From Anaerosporobacter mobilis DSM 15930 (lineage in GTDB: Bacteria; Bacillota; Clostridia; Lachnospirales; Lachnospiraceae): DNA of 64,000 bases. Under the pieces are notes generated by a model. That model saw only the letters and a program-made list of their open reading frames with translations, did no database searches and was not told the origin of the DNA. Below, in pieces: positions 33,512 to 43,700 of the stretch (the first letter of the stretch is position 1; every line of letters starts with the position of its first letter). Both the position numbers and the translations under genes were made by a program. Location of the stretch: NCBI RefSeq assembly GCF_900142955.1, contig NZ_FRCP01000005.1, forward strand, positions 62,001 through 126,000, written 5' to 3'.

Positions 33512-35167
33512 ATGGACAAGTTTAAACCCAAACTTCTTTCTGTGACGAAACACTATAGCAAACAACAATTTGTAAAAGATATGAACGCCGGTATCATTGT
33601 AGCAATTATTGCACTACCACTTTCTATCGCTTTTGCATTGGGTTGTGGTGTTTCTGCAGAAAAGGGTATCTACTCAGCAATCATCTCAAGTATCATTGTT
33701 GCACTATTAGGTGGCAGTCGTGTGCAGATTACTGGACCTACAGGTGCTTTCATCATCATCACACAAACGATTATTAGTAAATACGGATTAGCTGGTCTAA
33801 TGATCTCAACAATTCTTGCAGGAATTATGCTCATACTTATGGGTGTGTTTCGGTTAGGAAAGTTAATCAAATTCATTCCAGCTCCAATTACAATCGGTTT
33901 TACTGGTGGTATTGCAGTAACAATATTCACACTAGAAATCAAAGATTTCCTAGGACTATCGATTGACAAGATGCCAACCAACTTCTTTGGTAAGTGGTAT
34001 GCGTATATTACAAATCTATCGGATGTGAATTATCAAAGTATTCTTCTTGGAATCCTTTGCATACTTATATTAGTGTTATGGCCAAAAGTTAATAAAGTGG
34101 TTCCTAATTCACTAATCGCTATTATAGTAGGTACTTGCATCGCTTACTTTGGTAATCTTGATGTTAAGACGATTGGTGAGATTCCTAAGTTACTCTCAGT
34201 TCCAACATTACCGCATCTATCCCTTGATGATGTTTTTGATTTAATGCAACCAGCATTCACGGTTGCTGTCCTAATAGCTATGCAAGCATTATTATCTGCA
34301 GTTGTAACCGATGGCTTAATACATAGTAGGCACCGATCAAGCATGGAACTAGTTGCACAAGGTATTTCTAATATTGTTCTAGGTCTCTTTGCCTGTATCC
34401 CTGCTACAGGTGGTGTAGCAAGATCCATAGCGAATGCAAAGAATGGCGGGCGTACCCCTATCGCTGCGATCTTTCACGGTCTTACATTATTCTTATTCTT
34501 GATGGTTGGTATGCCATTAATCAAACATGTACCGTTATGTGTATTATCTGCAATACTGATTATAGTCTCTTATAATATGTTCAATGTTAAGGCTTTCTTA
34601 TCCTATACGAAAGCCCCTAAAAGTGATGTTGCCGTATTAATTGCTTCCTGCGTACTTACATTTGCCTTCGATTTAGTACTTGCAATTGAAGTGGGTATGG
34701 TATTAGCATGTGGATTATTCATGAAACGAATGGCAGATGTAACAAGGGTCAAGAATTGGAAGTATCTTGAAGACTTCGATGATTCTGATGAAGATTGTAG
34801 TGCAGATAGCCTTAAACTTAAGGAAGTACCTTCTCATACCTTAGTATTCGAATTGAATGGACCACTTTTCTTTGGTGCCGCTGACAAACTTCTCTATATA
34901 CCAAATGAAGTAAAGAAGGATACCAAAGTAGTTATTTTAAGGATGCGTAGTGTTCCAGCCGTCGATGTAACCGCACTGAATACTATGAAAAGATTACAAG
35001 CTTCTTTTGAAAAGAATGGTATTACATTAATCCTTTCCCATGTGCTAGATCAACCATTATCTGTCATGAAAAAAGCCGATTTTATTAGCACAATAGGGAG
35101 TGGGAACATATGTTCTAATATTGATTTAGCGCTAAACCAAGCAAAGAATATTGTTGGTGACGCATAA
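33512..35167 (+). CDS. SulP-family anion transporter with STAS domain
   Basis: A 551-residue SLC26/SulP transporter. It has ten or more hydrophobic segments across residues ~20-400, including the family hallmark ITGPTGAFIIITQTII. The cytoplasmic STAS domain is at ~445-545 (HTLVFELNGPLFFGAAD, VVILRMRSVPAVDVTALNTM). It probably carries sulfate, bicarbonate or another small anion; the substrate cannot be read from sequence. The start at 33512 follows AGGAGA by 7 nt; an earlier in-frame ATG lacks such a site. No operon partner. Confidence 0.93.
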   Translation: MDKFKPKLLSVTKHYSKQQFVKDMNAGIIVAIIALPLSIAFALGCGVSAEKGIYSAIISSIIVALLGGSRVQITGPTGAFIIITQTIISKYGLAGLMISTILAGIMLILMGVFRLGKLIKFIPAPITIGFTGGIAVTIFTLEIKDFLGLSIDKMPTNFFGKWYAYITNLSDVNYQSILLGILCILILVLWPKVNKVVPNSLIAIIVGTCIAYFGNLDVKTIGEIPKLLSVPTLPHLSLDDVFDLMQPAFTVAVLIAMQALLSAVVTDGLIHSRHRSSMELVAQGISNIVLGLFACIPATGGVARSIANAKNGGRTPIAAIFHGLTLFLFLMVGMPLIKHVPLCVLSAILIIVSYNMFNVKAFLSYTKAPKSDVAVLIASCVLTFAFDLVLAIEVGMVLACGLFMKRMADVTRVKNWKYLEDFDDSDEDCSADSLKLKEVPSHTLVFELNGPLFFGAADKLLYIPNEVKKDTKVVILRMRSVPAVDVTALNTMKRLQASFEKNGITLILSHVLDQPLSVMKKADFISTIGSGNICSNIDLALNQAKNIVGDA

Positions 35168-35232
35168 TTAATTGCTACTGCATATAAATAGTCAGGTCAA
35201 TTGCATCTGGAACTCGTAAAAGTTAAAGTATT

Positions 35233-35381
35233 TGGGAAACATTCGCTAAATGTATGTTGAATGGTTTTTCTGTACGTAAATCTGCAAACATTTGCGGCAT
35301 CCATCGAAATACAGGTTTGCATGGAGACATAAACTTCTTGATGCCCTCTATCAACTTGCTGAAGGCACTAGATTGGATTGA
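35233..35381 (+). pseudogene. remnant of an IS1595-type transposase, frameshifted
   Basis: From 35233 the frame reads WETFAKCMLNGFSVRKSANI, then CGIHRNTGLH. After CAT at 35320 the frame must shift by one base to continue WRHKLLDALYQLAEGTRLD and a stop at 35381. This is the helix-turn-helix region of IS1595/ISXO2-like transposases (usual form VRKSAEICGIHRNTAFxWRHKILDAL). One deleted T (CATTGG to CATGG) explains the break. The catalytic domain and inverted repeats are gone, so this is a scar. Confidence 0.75.
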
Positions 35382-35455
35382 TTTATATTGCAAATAAATT
35401 CACAATTGTTTACAAAGGTGAACTACAGATTATTTATATTATCGGAGGTTATAAG

Positions 35456-36019
35456 ATGAAAAAGATTAATCCGTTTGATGAGTGTCCAGTTTATGAAACC
35501 CAAAGTTTTATCTTTAGGCTCGTAAATGAGAAAGACGCGGAAGATTTGTTTACAGTATACACTGACCCTATAACATTAAAACATGAGAATCGTGATGGTT
35601 TTTCAGGCGAATGGAAGTTAAAATCTTCTGATGAATTAAAAAATGCTTGGCAAACTGAATACAAGAACAGACAATTTGTTAGGTGGAGCATAATAAGTAA
35701 AGATACAAGTAGTGTTATCGGAACAATTGAAATTGCGCCTTTGCCATGGGGAAAATGGTTCTTTGGTACAGAAACGCCTGTCGGAATATTAAGATTGGAT
35801 TTACTATCTTCGTTTGAAAAACAGGTGTTTTTTTCGGAAATTATATATATGATGGCGACAGAATTAGCGTATGATTTTGAAGTTACAAAAATTATTATGA
35901 AAGCTCCATCAAATCAACCGGAAAGAGTAAATGCACTTATCTTGAACCAATTTTATCCCGACACAAATAAAGAGTTTCTATACGATGATTACTATATTAG
36001 GATTAACACCACAGTATAA
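35456..36019 (+). CDS. GNAT-like acetyltransferase
   Basis: 187 residues resembling RimJ/RimL-type GNAT proteins: FIFRLVNEKDAEDLFTVYTD (16-35), then WSIISKDTSSVIGTIEI (~80-96), the usual strands 3-4. The acetyl-CoA loop (Q/RxxGxG/A) is poorly conserved, so activity is uncertain. The start is set by GGAGG 7 nt before the ATG at 35456. It lies just after the transposase scar and has no operon partner, which suggests it may have been acquired. Confidence 0.6.
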   Translation: MKKINPFDECPVYETQSFIFRLVNEKDAEDLFTVYTDPITLKHENRDGFSGEWKLKSSDELKNAWQTEYKNRQFVRWSIISKDTSSVIGTIEIAPLPWGKWFFGTETPVGILRLDLLSSFEKQVFFSEIIYMMATELAYDFEVTKIIMKAPSNQPERVNALILNQFYPDTNKEFLYDDYYIRINTTV

Positions 36020-36082
36020 GCATAATCTACATCAAAACATATTTACAATATTTCACATAATCGAACTAAATATACAGCCATT

Positions 36083-36107
36083 GAGCAGAGCACAATTAGC
36101 TCTGCTC
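36083..36107. terminator. hairpin after the GNAT-like gene
   Basis: GAGCAGAGC and GCTCTGCTC form a perfect 9-bp stem with a 7-nt loop. The following TAAAAATAAT lacks a T-run on the plus strand, so termination is uncertain. Confidence 0.45.
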
Positions 36108-36165
36108 TAAAAATAATAATTATCAACCATGTGTTGTGACAGCCCTTAACGTAACGATTTTTATA

Positions 36166-36226
36166 CTAAAAAGCACCCATACCGAAAGATACAATATCAT
36201 TGCATCAATCGGATTAGGGTGCTTTA
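36166..36226 (-). terminator. terminator after miaB
   Basis: AAAGCACCC and GGGTGCTTTTTAG pair on the minus strand with a T-run after the second arm. The loop is long (~38 nt). Confidence 0.65.
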
Positions 36227-36260
36227 TTTATTAATTGGTTCTAAGAGAGTAACTTCTCAT

Positions 36261-37697
36261 CTATACTAATTCACCAATATAGTAAAATCCCTTACATTCA
36301 TTAAGTCGAACATCAACGATTTTACCTATTAACTCTTCTTCACCTTTAAAATGCACTAACAAACTATTACTTAAACGTCCTGTCATAAGACTTGCATCTT
36401 GTTCATTGACTTGTTCTACAAGAACACTTTGCACTGTACCCTCATGTTTCTTAGTTAATCCAGAAGCAATTGTTTGTACTTCTTTTAGTAAACGATTAAA
36501 ACGTTCTTTTACAACTGCATCATCTATTTGCTCTTCCATGTTAGCTGCAGGTGTTCCTGTTCTCTTTGAATAGATGAACGTGTAAGCACTATCGTATCGT
36601 ACTTTACGAACAACATCTAGAGTTTCTTCAAAGTCTTCTTCTGTCTCACCTGGGAATCCAACAATAATATCTGTTGTTAATGAGATTCCAGGAATAGCAG
36701 TTTTAATACGATCAACTAGATCAAGATATTGTTCCTTTGTATAGTGGCGATTCATTATTTTAAGAATTCTTGAGCTTCCTGATTGTACTGGTAGATGAAG
36801 ATGATTGCAGATTTTTTTAGAGTTCTTCATAACTTCTATTAAATCATCTGATAAATCTTTTGGATGAGAGGTCATGAAACGTACCCTCTCAAGACCGTCA
36901 ATCTTTACAATTTCTTGTAATAACTCTGCAAATGTCATTGGACTCTCTAGGTTTTTTCCATAAGAATTAACATTTTGTCCAAGTAACATTATCTCTACAA
37001 CACCATCTGCAACAAGTTCTTTGATTTCCTTAATGATATCTTCTGGATTACGACTTCTCTCACGACCGCGAACATAAGGAACAATACAATAACTGCAGAA
37101 GTTGTTACAGCCAAACATAATATTAACCCCTGCTTTAAAACGGTATTTTCTTTCACTTGGTAGGTCTTCCACTATTTCAGTTGTGTCCTTCCAGATATCA
37201 ATAATCATTCCATCTGAGTCAAGTCTTGCTTGCATTAATTCTGCTAATTTGAATATATTATGAGTACCGAAAATAATATCAACATAACGGTAACTTTTCT
37301 TTATCTTATCAACTACTGTCTGTTCTTGCATCATACAACCACAAAGAGCAATCATCATATCTGGATTTTTTTTCTTTAATTTACTTAGGTAACCTAAACG
37401 TCCATATACTTTAAGATTCGCATTCTCACGCACAGTACATGTATTATATATTACAAAATCTGCTTCTTCTGTTTCTACCATTTGGTAACCGATTTTTTCT
37501 AAGATACCTGTAATCTTTTCCGCATCTCTTGCATTCATCTGGCAGCCAAAACATTGCACACAAGCAGTTAATGGTCTTCCTAATTCTTCTTTCTTTTGAT
37601 CATGCCATTTTCTTAGATTTTCAATATATTGATACTGACGCTTTGTTTCAGAAGAAAACTCTTCTACTTCTTGGTTCTTTGTATTTTCTAAATTCAT
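36261..37697 (-). CDS. miaB: tRNA-2-methylthio-N6-dimethylallyladenosine synthase
   Basis: A 478-residue methylthiotransferase. The N-terminal UPF0004 domain has the three Cys for the auxiliary Fe-S cluster (CFGCQMNARDAEK, NTCTVRENA, LCGCMMQEQ). The radical SAM cluster is FGCNNFCSYCIVPYVRGRE near residue 200. A C-terminal TRAM domain ends the protein (~415-478). It adds the 2-methylthio group to i6A37 of tRNAs reading UNN codons. The ALCGCMM and VPYVRGRERSR forms are MiaB-like rather than MtaB-like. Confidence 0.95.
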   Translation of the reverse strand: MNLENTKNQEVEEFSSETKRQYQYIENLRKWHDQKKEELGRPLTACVQCFGCQMNARDAEKITGILEKIGYQMVETEEADFVIYNTCTVRENANLKVYGRLGYLSKLKKKNPDMMIALCGCMMQEQTVVDKIKKSYRYVDIIFGTHNIFKLAELMQARLDSDGMIIDIWKDTTEIVEDLPSERKYRFKAGVNIMFGCNNFCSYCIVPYVRGRERSRNPEDIIKEIKELVADGVVEIMLLGQNVNSYGKNLESPMTFAELLQEIVKIDGLERVRFMTSHPKDLSDDLIEVMKNSKKICNHLHLPVQSGSSRILKIMNRHYTKEQYLDLVDRIKTAIPGISLTTDIIVGFPGETEEDFEETLDVVRKVRYDSAYTFIYSKRTGTPAANMEEQIDDAVVKERFNRLLKEVQTIASGLTKKHEGTVQSVLVEQVNEQDASLMTGRLSNSLLVHFKGEEELIGKIVDVRLNECKGFYYIGELV

Positions 37698-37824
37698 AAC
37701 GTTCTCTCTTTCTATCCTTATCCATATTATATATTTATCTTGAGAATTTTGATGTTTCCAAGATAACGTTTATCCAGTCCATCGTATACTATACCTTATT
37801 TCTATGGAATTGTCCAGTGTAGCA

Positions 37825-38769
37825 TCAACCCCTATTAGACTTTTCTATCTTAATATCAACACCATTGGTGGTCATCACAATGGTACCGTCTTTGTCTGTT
37901 CGATACAACAGAATACGTTGCTTACTAATAACTTCTAGTGTCTCCTTCTCTGGTAATGACGTTCCGTCTCCCTCATCACAAGTAATAACTGCCACAGCAG
38001 GATCGACCGCGTCTAGAAATTTCTCACCGGATGACCTCGTATCTCCATGATGTCCAACTTTAATAACATCTGCTTGTAGATCGTATCCTCCCGCTAACAT
38101 CTCCTTTTCCGATACCTCCATCGCATCTCCCATGAATAAGAATTTCTTTTTTCCATATTGCATCATGAGAACAATGGAACTCTCATTAGCTGTTCCTGCG
38201 GCCATCGCTTTATCACCCGGAGCAAGTACCGTAAACTTTACTCCTTCAACATAGAATATAGTCCTAACCTTTGGTATGAGTTGTGTTACTTTCAACTTAG
38301 TTGCAGTATTCATCATTGCTATGTAAGGCTTCGTATTCTTTCCCCTTGAGGACATTAGCAAAACATCAGTTGGAAATTCTTTTAATATATCACTCATTCC
38401 CCCTACATGATCTTTATCGCAATGGGTAGCAATCGCATATTCAAATTTTGTAACATCTTGTCTCTTAAGATACTCTATAATTACCTTAGCCTTTTGGCTT
38501 GTTCCCGAATCAATTAAAACTGCCTTATCATCAATCTTGATTAAGATACTATCCGCTTTACCTATATCCAGGAAATGTACAGAAACCAGCTTTTTACCAT
38601 CTATATCTGCATCATATTCTGTATTTGATTGTATAGTAGATTTCTCTTGATTATTAAAAAAAGAATCATCTTTGGTGGAATAACATAAGTAAGAGCTACC
38701 TATCAAAATAATAGTCATAGCTATCATAAGCTTCCTCTTTTGCTTATGGAAGTAGAACAATTTACTCAT
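37825..38769 (-). CDS. exported ComEC/Rec2-type metallo-beta-lactamase-fold hydrolase
   Basis: 314 residues. An N-terminal basic stretch and one hydrophobic helix (~13-30) form a signal anchor. The MBL domain contains VHFLDIGKADSILI, LIDSGTS, ATHCDKDHVGG (HxDxDH metal site), FLFMGDA and KVGHHGDTRSS. It resembles the extracellular nuclease-like domain of ComEC, but as a stand-alone exported protein. It would act outside the membrane on nucleic acid or another phosphodiester. It lies 15 nt after the ATP-grasp gene, in one apparent operon. Confidence 0.85.
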   Translation of the reverse strand: MSKLFYFHKQKRKLMIAMTIILIGSSYLCYSTKDDSFFNNQEKSTIQSNTEYDADIDGKKLVSVHFLDIGKADSILIKIDDKAVLIDSGTSQKAKVIIEYLKRQDVTKFEYAIATHCDKDHVGGMSDILKEFPTDVLLMSSRGKNTKPYIAMMNTATKLKVTQLIPKVRTIFYVEGVKFTVLAPGDKAMAAGTANESSIVLMMQYGKKKFLFMGDAMEVSEKEMLAGGYDLQADVIKVGHHGDTRSSGEKFLDAVDPAVAVITCDEGDGTSLPEKETLEVISKQRILLYRTDKDGTIVMTTNGVDIKIEKSNRG

Positions 38770-38784
38770 GCAGACATATGCCTC

Positions 38785-39642
38785 CTAAAGATGATCAAGA
38801 ATGTGTTCAATATATAACTTAACTAAATTAATATCGGTACATTGATATAACATTCTGGCACCTACAACGTCTTCAATTTCATTAAAAATCAGTTCACCAT
38901 CGTCATCAATGATAAAGTCAATTCCTACCATGTTAGGTTTTATCAGCTCGATAATCAACTGAACCTTCTCTCTTTCTTCTTTATTCAATTCATAGATAGA
39001 AACGTCACCACCCAAAGAAAAGTTTGATTTGAATCCCTCCTTAGCTCTTCTAAGAATTGCAGCAATAATGGTATCACCAATCACATATACTCGAAGGTCC
39101 TTATGTTCCTTCCCAACAAGTGGTTGTATTACTGTATCATGATGTTCGGTATCCATAATCACTTCCTCTACTTGTTGTGATTCGTTAGGATCCACCAAAA
39201 ACACTTGCTGCCCTCCATGACCATCAACGGTTTTAACAACTGTTTTCGTAGTCCTTCTACTCAAATACTCTCTCAAACTACCACGCTTGCAAAATGTAGT
39301 ATCAACAATGTCTATACCTAACGAAGCAACTACTTGGTACGTACTCGCTTTATCGTTGCATATTCTAGCAACCTCTGAACCGTTGAATACAGGAACTTTC
39401 ATACATTCTAGTTGTCTAGTGAGAAGCGGGTATATTACTCTACTAATTGCAAATGTAGGTAATTTCATAATCTCACCTTGATATTCTACATACCAAGTAT
39501 TGTTACGAACACCATATTCCAATTCTTCTACGATAATCAATTCAAATGTAATATCAAATTTCTTTCCTTCCTCTTGATACATTGTAATGTAGTGCTTATT
39601 GTACTCTGCTTCTTTTCGACCATACAAAATCCAACCAATCAT
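38785..39642 (-). CDS. RimK-like ATP-grasp ligase (second of pair)
   Basis: 285 residues with an ATP-grasp fold. TTKTVVKTVDGHGGQQVFLV is the glycine-rich ATP-binding loop, DLRVYVIGDTIIAAILRRA follows, and LIFNEIEDVVGARMLY carries the metal-binding Glu near the end. ATP-grasp enzymes of this type join an amine or amino acid to a carboxylate. The partner at 39754-40662 has the same domain order, so the two form a pair from duplication. The substrate is unknown; cell-wall, spore-coat (YheC/D-like) or peptide tailoring are possibilities. Confidence 0.75.
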   Translation of the reverse strand: MIGWILYGRKEAEYNKHYITMYQEEGKKFDITFELIIVEELEYGVRNNTWYVEYQGEIMKLPTFAISRVIYPLLTRQLECMKVPVFNGSEVARICNDKASTYQVVASLGIDIVDTTFCKRGSLREYLSRRTTKTVVKTVDGHGGQQVFLVDPNESQQVEEVIMDTEHHDTVIQPLVGKEHKDLRVYVIGDTIIAAILRRAKEGFKSNFSLGGDVSIYELNKEEREKVQLIIELIKPNMVGIDFIIDDDGELIFNEIEDVVGARMLYQCTDINLVKLYIEHILDHL

Positions 39643-39753
39643 TGTGCTTCTCCTTCTTTATTATTTCAATAACCGTCTAGTTATCAACTCTTTTTAGCTG
39701 TTTGCACACAAATTGAACACGCAGTTCAATTCAGCACTGGTTTACTAAAAAAA

Positions 39754-40662
39754 CTACACACTCTCATTCACCAATTTCAGCTTATTACAGATGTAACCAA
39801 GAATATGTTCTGCCACATCAACACCTGTACAATCATATATATTTTTAAAATGTGCATTAGAATTGACTTCACACACAATTGGTTCCTCATTCACATCAAA
39901 TAATAGATCAACTCCAGCGAAATCAAGCCCTAACGCTTTCACACAGTCTACAGCCAATTGTACTTGTTGTTTTGTTGGCTTGAACGGTTTCATCTTTCCA
40001 CCATTTGATATGTTGGCTCTAAAATCTCCCGTATCCGAATATCGATACATCGTAGCGACTACCTGATCCCCAACAACGTTTAATCGAATATCACGTGCAA
40101 AACTTGATTTAATATATTCTTGAAAAAGAAATGGTTTTGCTCCTATCTTCTCAATACAACGCATCAGTTCCACATCATCATGAACTAGATATACTTGTTG
40201 ACCGAAAGATCCAAAACATTCCTTCACTACAATCGGATAGGATAACTGTTTTTTCATCCTCTCAACAAAATCATAGTTTGTAAATCCGATATTTTCATAA
40301 GTCATTGGGGCAAGTATTGTCTTTGGCATCTTAATATTCTTTTGCTTTAATGCTATGTGTGTCATTGCTTTATTATCACATATTTCTATTGCTTTAGAGG
40401 AGTTAAATACTTTCATGGATAAACTCTCAAGAAAACTTGCCAGACGAATATCTTTATCCCAGAACAATACAAACTCTGGTTTCTCTACTTCTATCATATT
40501 TTGAATTGTATGATTACTACCTAGATCTACTAATAGCTCCGCATTTGTCTTAACAAGCAAATCAATATTATTTTTTTCTGCAACTTTCACTAACCACATA
40601 TTTAATTCTGAATATTTTTGTGTATTCAAGAACTCATTTGTTACTAACCATGCTCTCTTCAT
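39754..40662 (-). CDS. RimK-like ATP-grasp ligase (first of pair)
   Basis: 302 residues. VVKECFGSFGQQVYLV is the ATP-binding loop, DIRLNVVGDQVVATMYRYS and the metal-site PIVCEVNSNAHFKNIYDCTG follow. The latter resembles the NSN of classic RimK/GshB enzymes more closely than in its neighbour. The start at 40662 has GGAGG 6 nt upstream; an in-frame ATG 15 codons earlier has none. It is followed after 111 bp by the second ATP-grasp gene and the MBL protein. Substrate unknown. Confidence 0.78.
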   Translation of the reverse strand: MKRAWLVTNEFLNTQKYSELNMWLVKVAEKNNIDLLVKTNAELLVDLGSNHTIQNMIEVEKPEFVLFWDKDIRLASFLESLSMKVFNSSKAIEICDNKAMTHIALKQKNIKMPKTILAPMTYENIGFTNYDFVERMKKQLSYPIVVKECFGSFGQQVYLVHDDVELMRCIEKIGAKPFLFQEYIKSSFARDIRLNVVGDQVVATMYRYSDTGDFRANISNGGKMKPFKPTKQQVQLAVDCVKALGLDFAGVDLLFDVNEEPIVCEVNSNAHFKNIYDCTGVDVAEHILGYICNKLKLVNESV

Positions 40663-40715
40663 AACAGTCCTCCATTCTAGACCGACGTTCTTAACTAGTT
40701 TTGTCACACTAACAC

Positions 40716-40774
40716 CTATGGTGGTACCAACACAAACATTTCCATAATCTTTTGTTTGTGTAATACCACCATAG
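40716..40774. other. 59-nt long hairpin between ftsK and the ATP-grasp gene
   Basis: CTATGGTGGTA plus CACAAACA on one side pairs with TGTTTGTGT plus TACCACCATAG on the other, with a small bulge. No T-run follows on the minus strand, so it is not a standard terminator. It may be an mRNA-processing stem or a small palindromic repeat. Confidence 0.55.
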
Positions 40775-40791
40775 TTACTCTAGACTTTCAT

Positions 40792-43700
40792 CTATACATA
40801 TTCATCCACATATTGTTCGAATTCCACTTCTGACATCAGAACCTTTCTTGGTTTAGTTCCCTCTTCAGGCCCTACAACACCAGCTTCATATAACTGATCC
40901 ATAATACGTGCAGCACGATTAAAACCAATCTTATATACACGTTGTAACATACCAATGGAAGCTTTATCTTTCTCAATAATAAACTTACCAGCTTCTACAA
41001 AATAATCATCCCGATCATTTGCTGGAGCAGTTGCTCCTTCTGATGAAGGTGCACTTGTTATCTTGTTCGTTATCTCTTCATTATATGAAGGCTTACTTCG
41101 CTGCGATGACAAGAATTCTACCACTCCACTAACTTCTTTATCAGAAACAAAAGCACCTTGAATACGAACCGGTTTTGGATATCCCGAAGGGAAGAATAAC
41201 ATATCCCCTTTACCAAGTAATTTTTCCGCACCAGAACTATCAATAATTGTTCTTGAGTCGATGGCTGAAGATACTGAGAAAGCAATACGAGAAGGTACAT
41301 TTGCCTTAATAAGACCAGTAATAACGTTAACTGATGGTCTTTGCGTAGCAATAATAAGATGAATTCCAGCAGCACGGGCCATCTGTGCTAAACGACAAAT
41401 CGCATCTTCTACCTCACCAGGAGCTACCATCATAAGATCTGCAAGCTCGTCTACAATAATAACAATCTGAGGCATCTTTTTAAACTTCTCATCATTAAAT
41501 TCTTTTACTTTCTCTATCTTAGTGTTATATCCTTTGATATCTCTTACACCAAGTTCAGCAAAACGATTGTATCGATCTGTCATCTCCATAACAGCCCAGT
41601 TTAGAGCAGCAGAAGCTTTCTTAGGGTCTGTTACAACTGGGATTAATAGATGAGGGATTCCATTATATACACTTAATTCTACAACCTTTGGATCAACCAT
41701 AATTAATTTAACATCATCAGGATGTGCTTTATATAGAATACTCATAATTAATGTATTAATACATACGGACTTACCTGAACCAGTTGCTCCAGCGATAAGA
41801 AGGTGAGGCATCTTGGCAATGTCAGTAACAACGACTTGTCCACCAATATCCTTACCAACTGCAAATGCAAGGTTACTTCCATGTTCTTTGAAGTCTTTCC
41901 CTTCAATAAGTTCTCGAAACATAACTGAGGAATTCTCTTTATTAGGTACTTCAATACCAACAGCGGCTTTACCAGGAATTGGTGCCTCTATACGTATATC
42001 AGCTGCAGCTAGATTTAGTTTAATATCATCCGCTAGATTAGTTATCTTACTTACCTTTACACCTTGTTCAGGTTGTAGTTCATAACGGGTTACCGCTGGT
42101 CCACAACTTACATTGGTAATGGTTACTCCTACACCAAAACTTTGTAAGGTCTGTTGTAATTTCATGGCAGTCTCTTTCAACTCTCCATCAGAAACACCTT
42201 TTGAAGATTTCTTTGGTCTAGTAAGCAAATCTAATGGTGGGAATTCATATACAAACGGTTCTTCTACTTCCTCAATTACAGGTTCTACCTGTGTAGAACC
42301 CACGTTGTCTTTCTGTTCGACATCTTTATTTCTGGCAGTTTCTTTGTGATTCACATTACTACTAACGTTATGCTCATTATCTGTCCTTAACGTTTGGATT
42401 CCTTCTTGATCCGTTGCATTAAGGAATGCCTCTTCTACTTCTTCATTTTCAAGGGCCTTCAAATCGACACGGAAATCATCAAAATTATCTTCTTCTATCT
42501 GATCTTTAAATGTAGTAGATTCTAAATCATCATTACTAGAAGTTTGATGTTCTTGTGTGTAAACATCGTTACAAACGAAATCATTACTTTTTGGTTCTTC
42601 TCCACTCGTAGCACCTTCCGTATGCCCTTGTACTTGATTCAAATTAGGGGTACTACTATACAATGTATTCATCGAATCGGATTGCATAGTATCACCGAAA
42701 ACATCAACGTCTTTAGGAGATGTTTTTTTTCGTTCTATTGCTGTAGAATTACGCACTGTAACTTTGTCTACTTTTGTAGAATCACCATCAAAACTCTCAT
42801 TCATTATTTGTTCAGCAAGCTTTTTAATATCATAATCCTTAGCTTGACTAAATTTGCGTTTCATCTCTTCTTTATAGATTGGTGTTTCGTCATAATCATA
42901 ATTAGAGGTTTGATCTCCTCTATAGATTGGTATCGAATCAAAATCAAATGGCTTTACTTCATCTAAAGGAGCTGATGATGTAGTTACAGATGCTTCTGAT
43001 GCCTCATGTACTGGTACAACCGTATCGTTAGAGATAGCTTCCTTAGTCTGTGCAGAAGATTTCGTATTCTGAGAAGCTCCATGGAATGTAAATGTCTTCG
43101 CCTTTTTCCTACGTTCGCCTTTTGCACTCTTTCTTGTATCAAACGGTATTGCATCCTCTTCTTGCCCGCCTTTACTTTGACTAACATGTTTAGGTTCAGG
43201 TTCTCCATAAACCTCATCATCATATCCATCATATTCTTCTGAGTAATATGATTCATCGCGTGCTTTCTTGACCTCTACTCTTCTTGCTTTCATCTCTTTT
43301 AATTTAACAGCACTTTTCTTACCAAGACTTGCAAACAAGAGACGTTCTGTTATAAACATGATTAATAAGGTCATAATAGCAAGCAAGATTACCAGTGTAC
43401 CAGCAAAACCGAACAATGGGTACATAATCGAATAAATTACGCCACCTATGAAGCCTCCACCATTCTTGTTAGATGCCGAGGCAGTATAATAACCAAATAT
43501 CGACCATTCCGAATTATAGTCTATTGTAACTAATTGAACAAAAGCTGCTACCATACAGACGAAACAGATACTACTAATAAGTTTAATTGTTGCTGTATAA
43601 TTTCCCTTATTCGATATATGAAAAGCAACACCAAAAAACAAAATATACGGTAGAAAATATGCTAATAAGCCAAACATTCCGAATGTGAATCGATTAATAA

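Noticed and set aside
35104..35115. GAACATATGTTC, a perfect match to the Firmicutes LexA box pattern
   Set aside because: It lies inside the 3' end of the SulP coding region, far from any promoter or SOS gene, so it is most likely chance.
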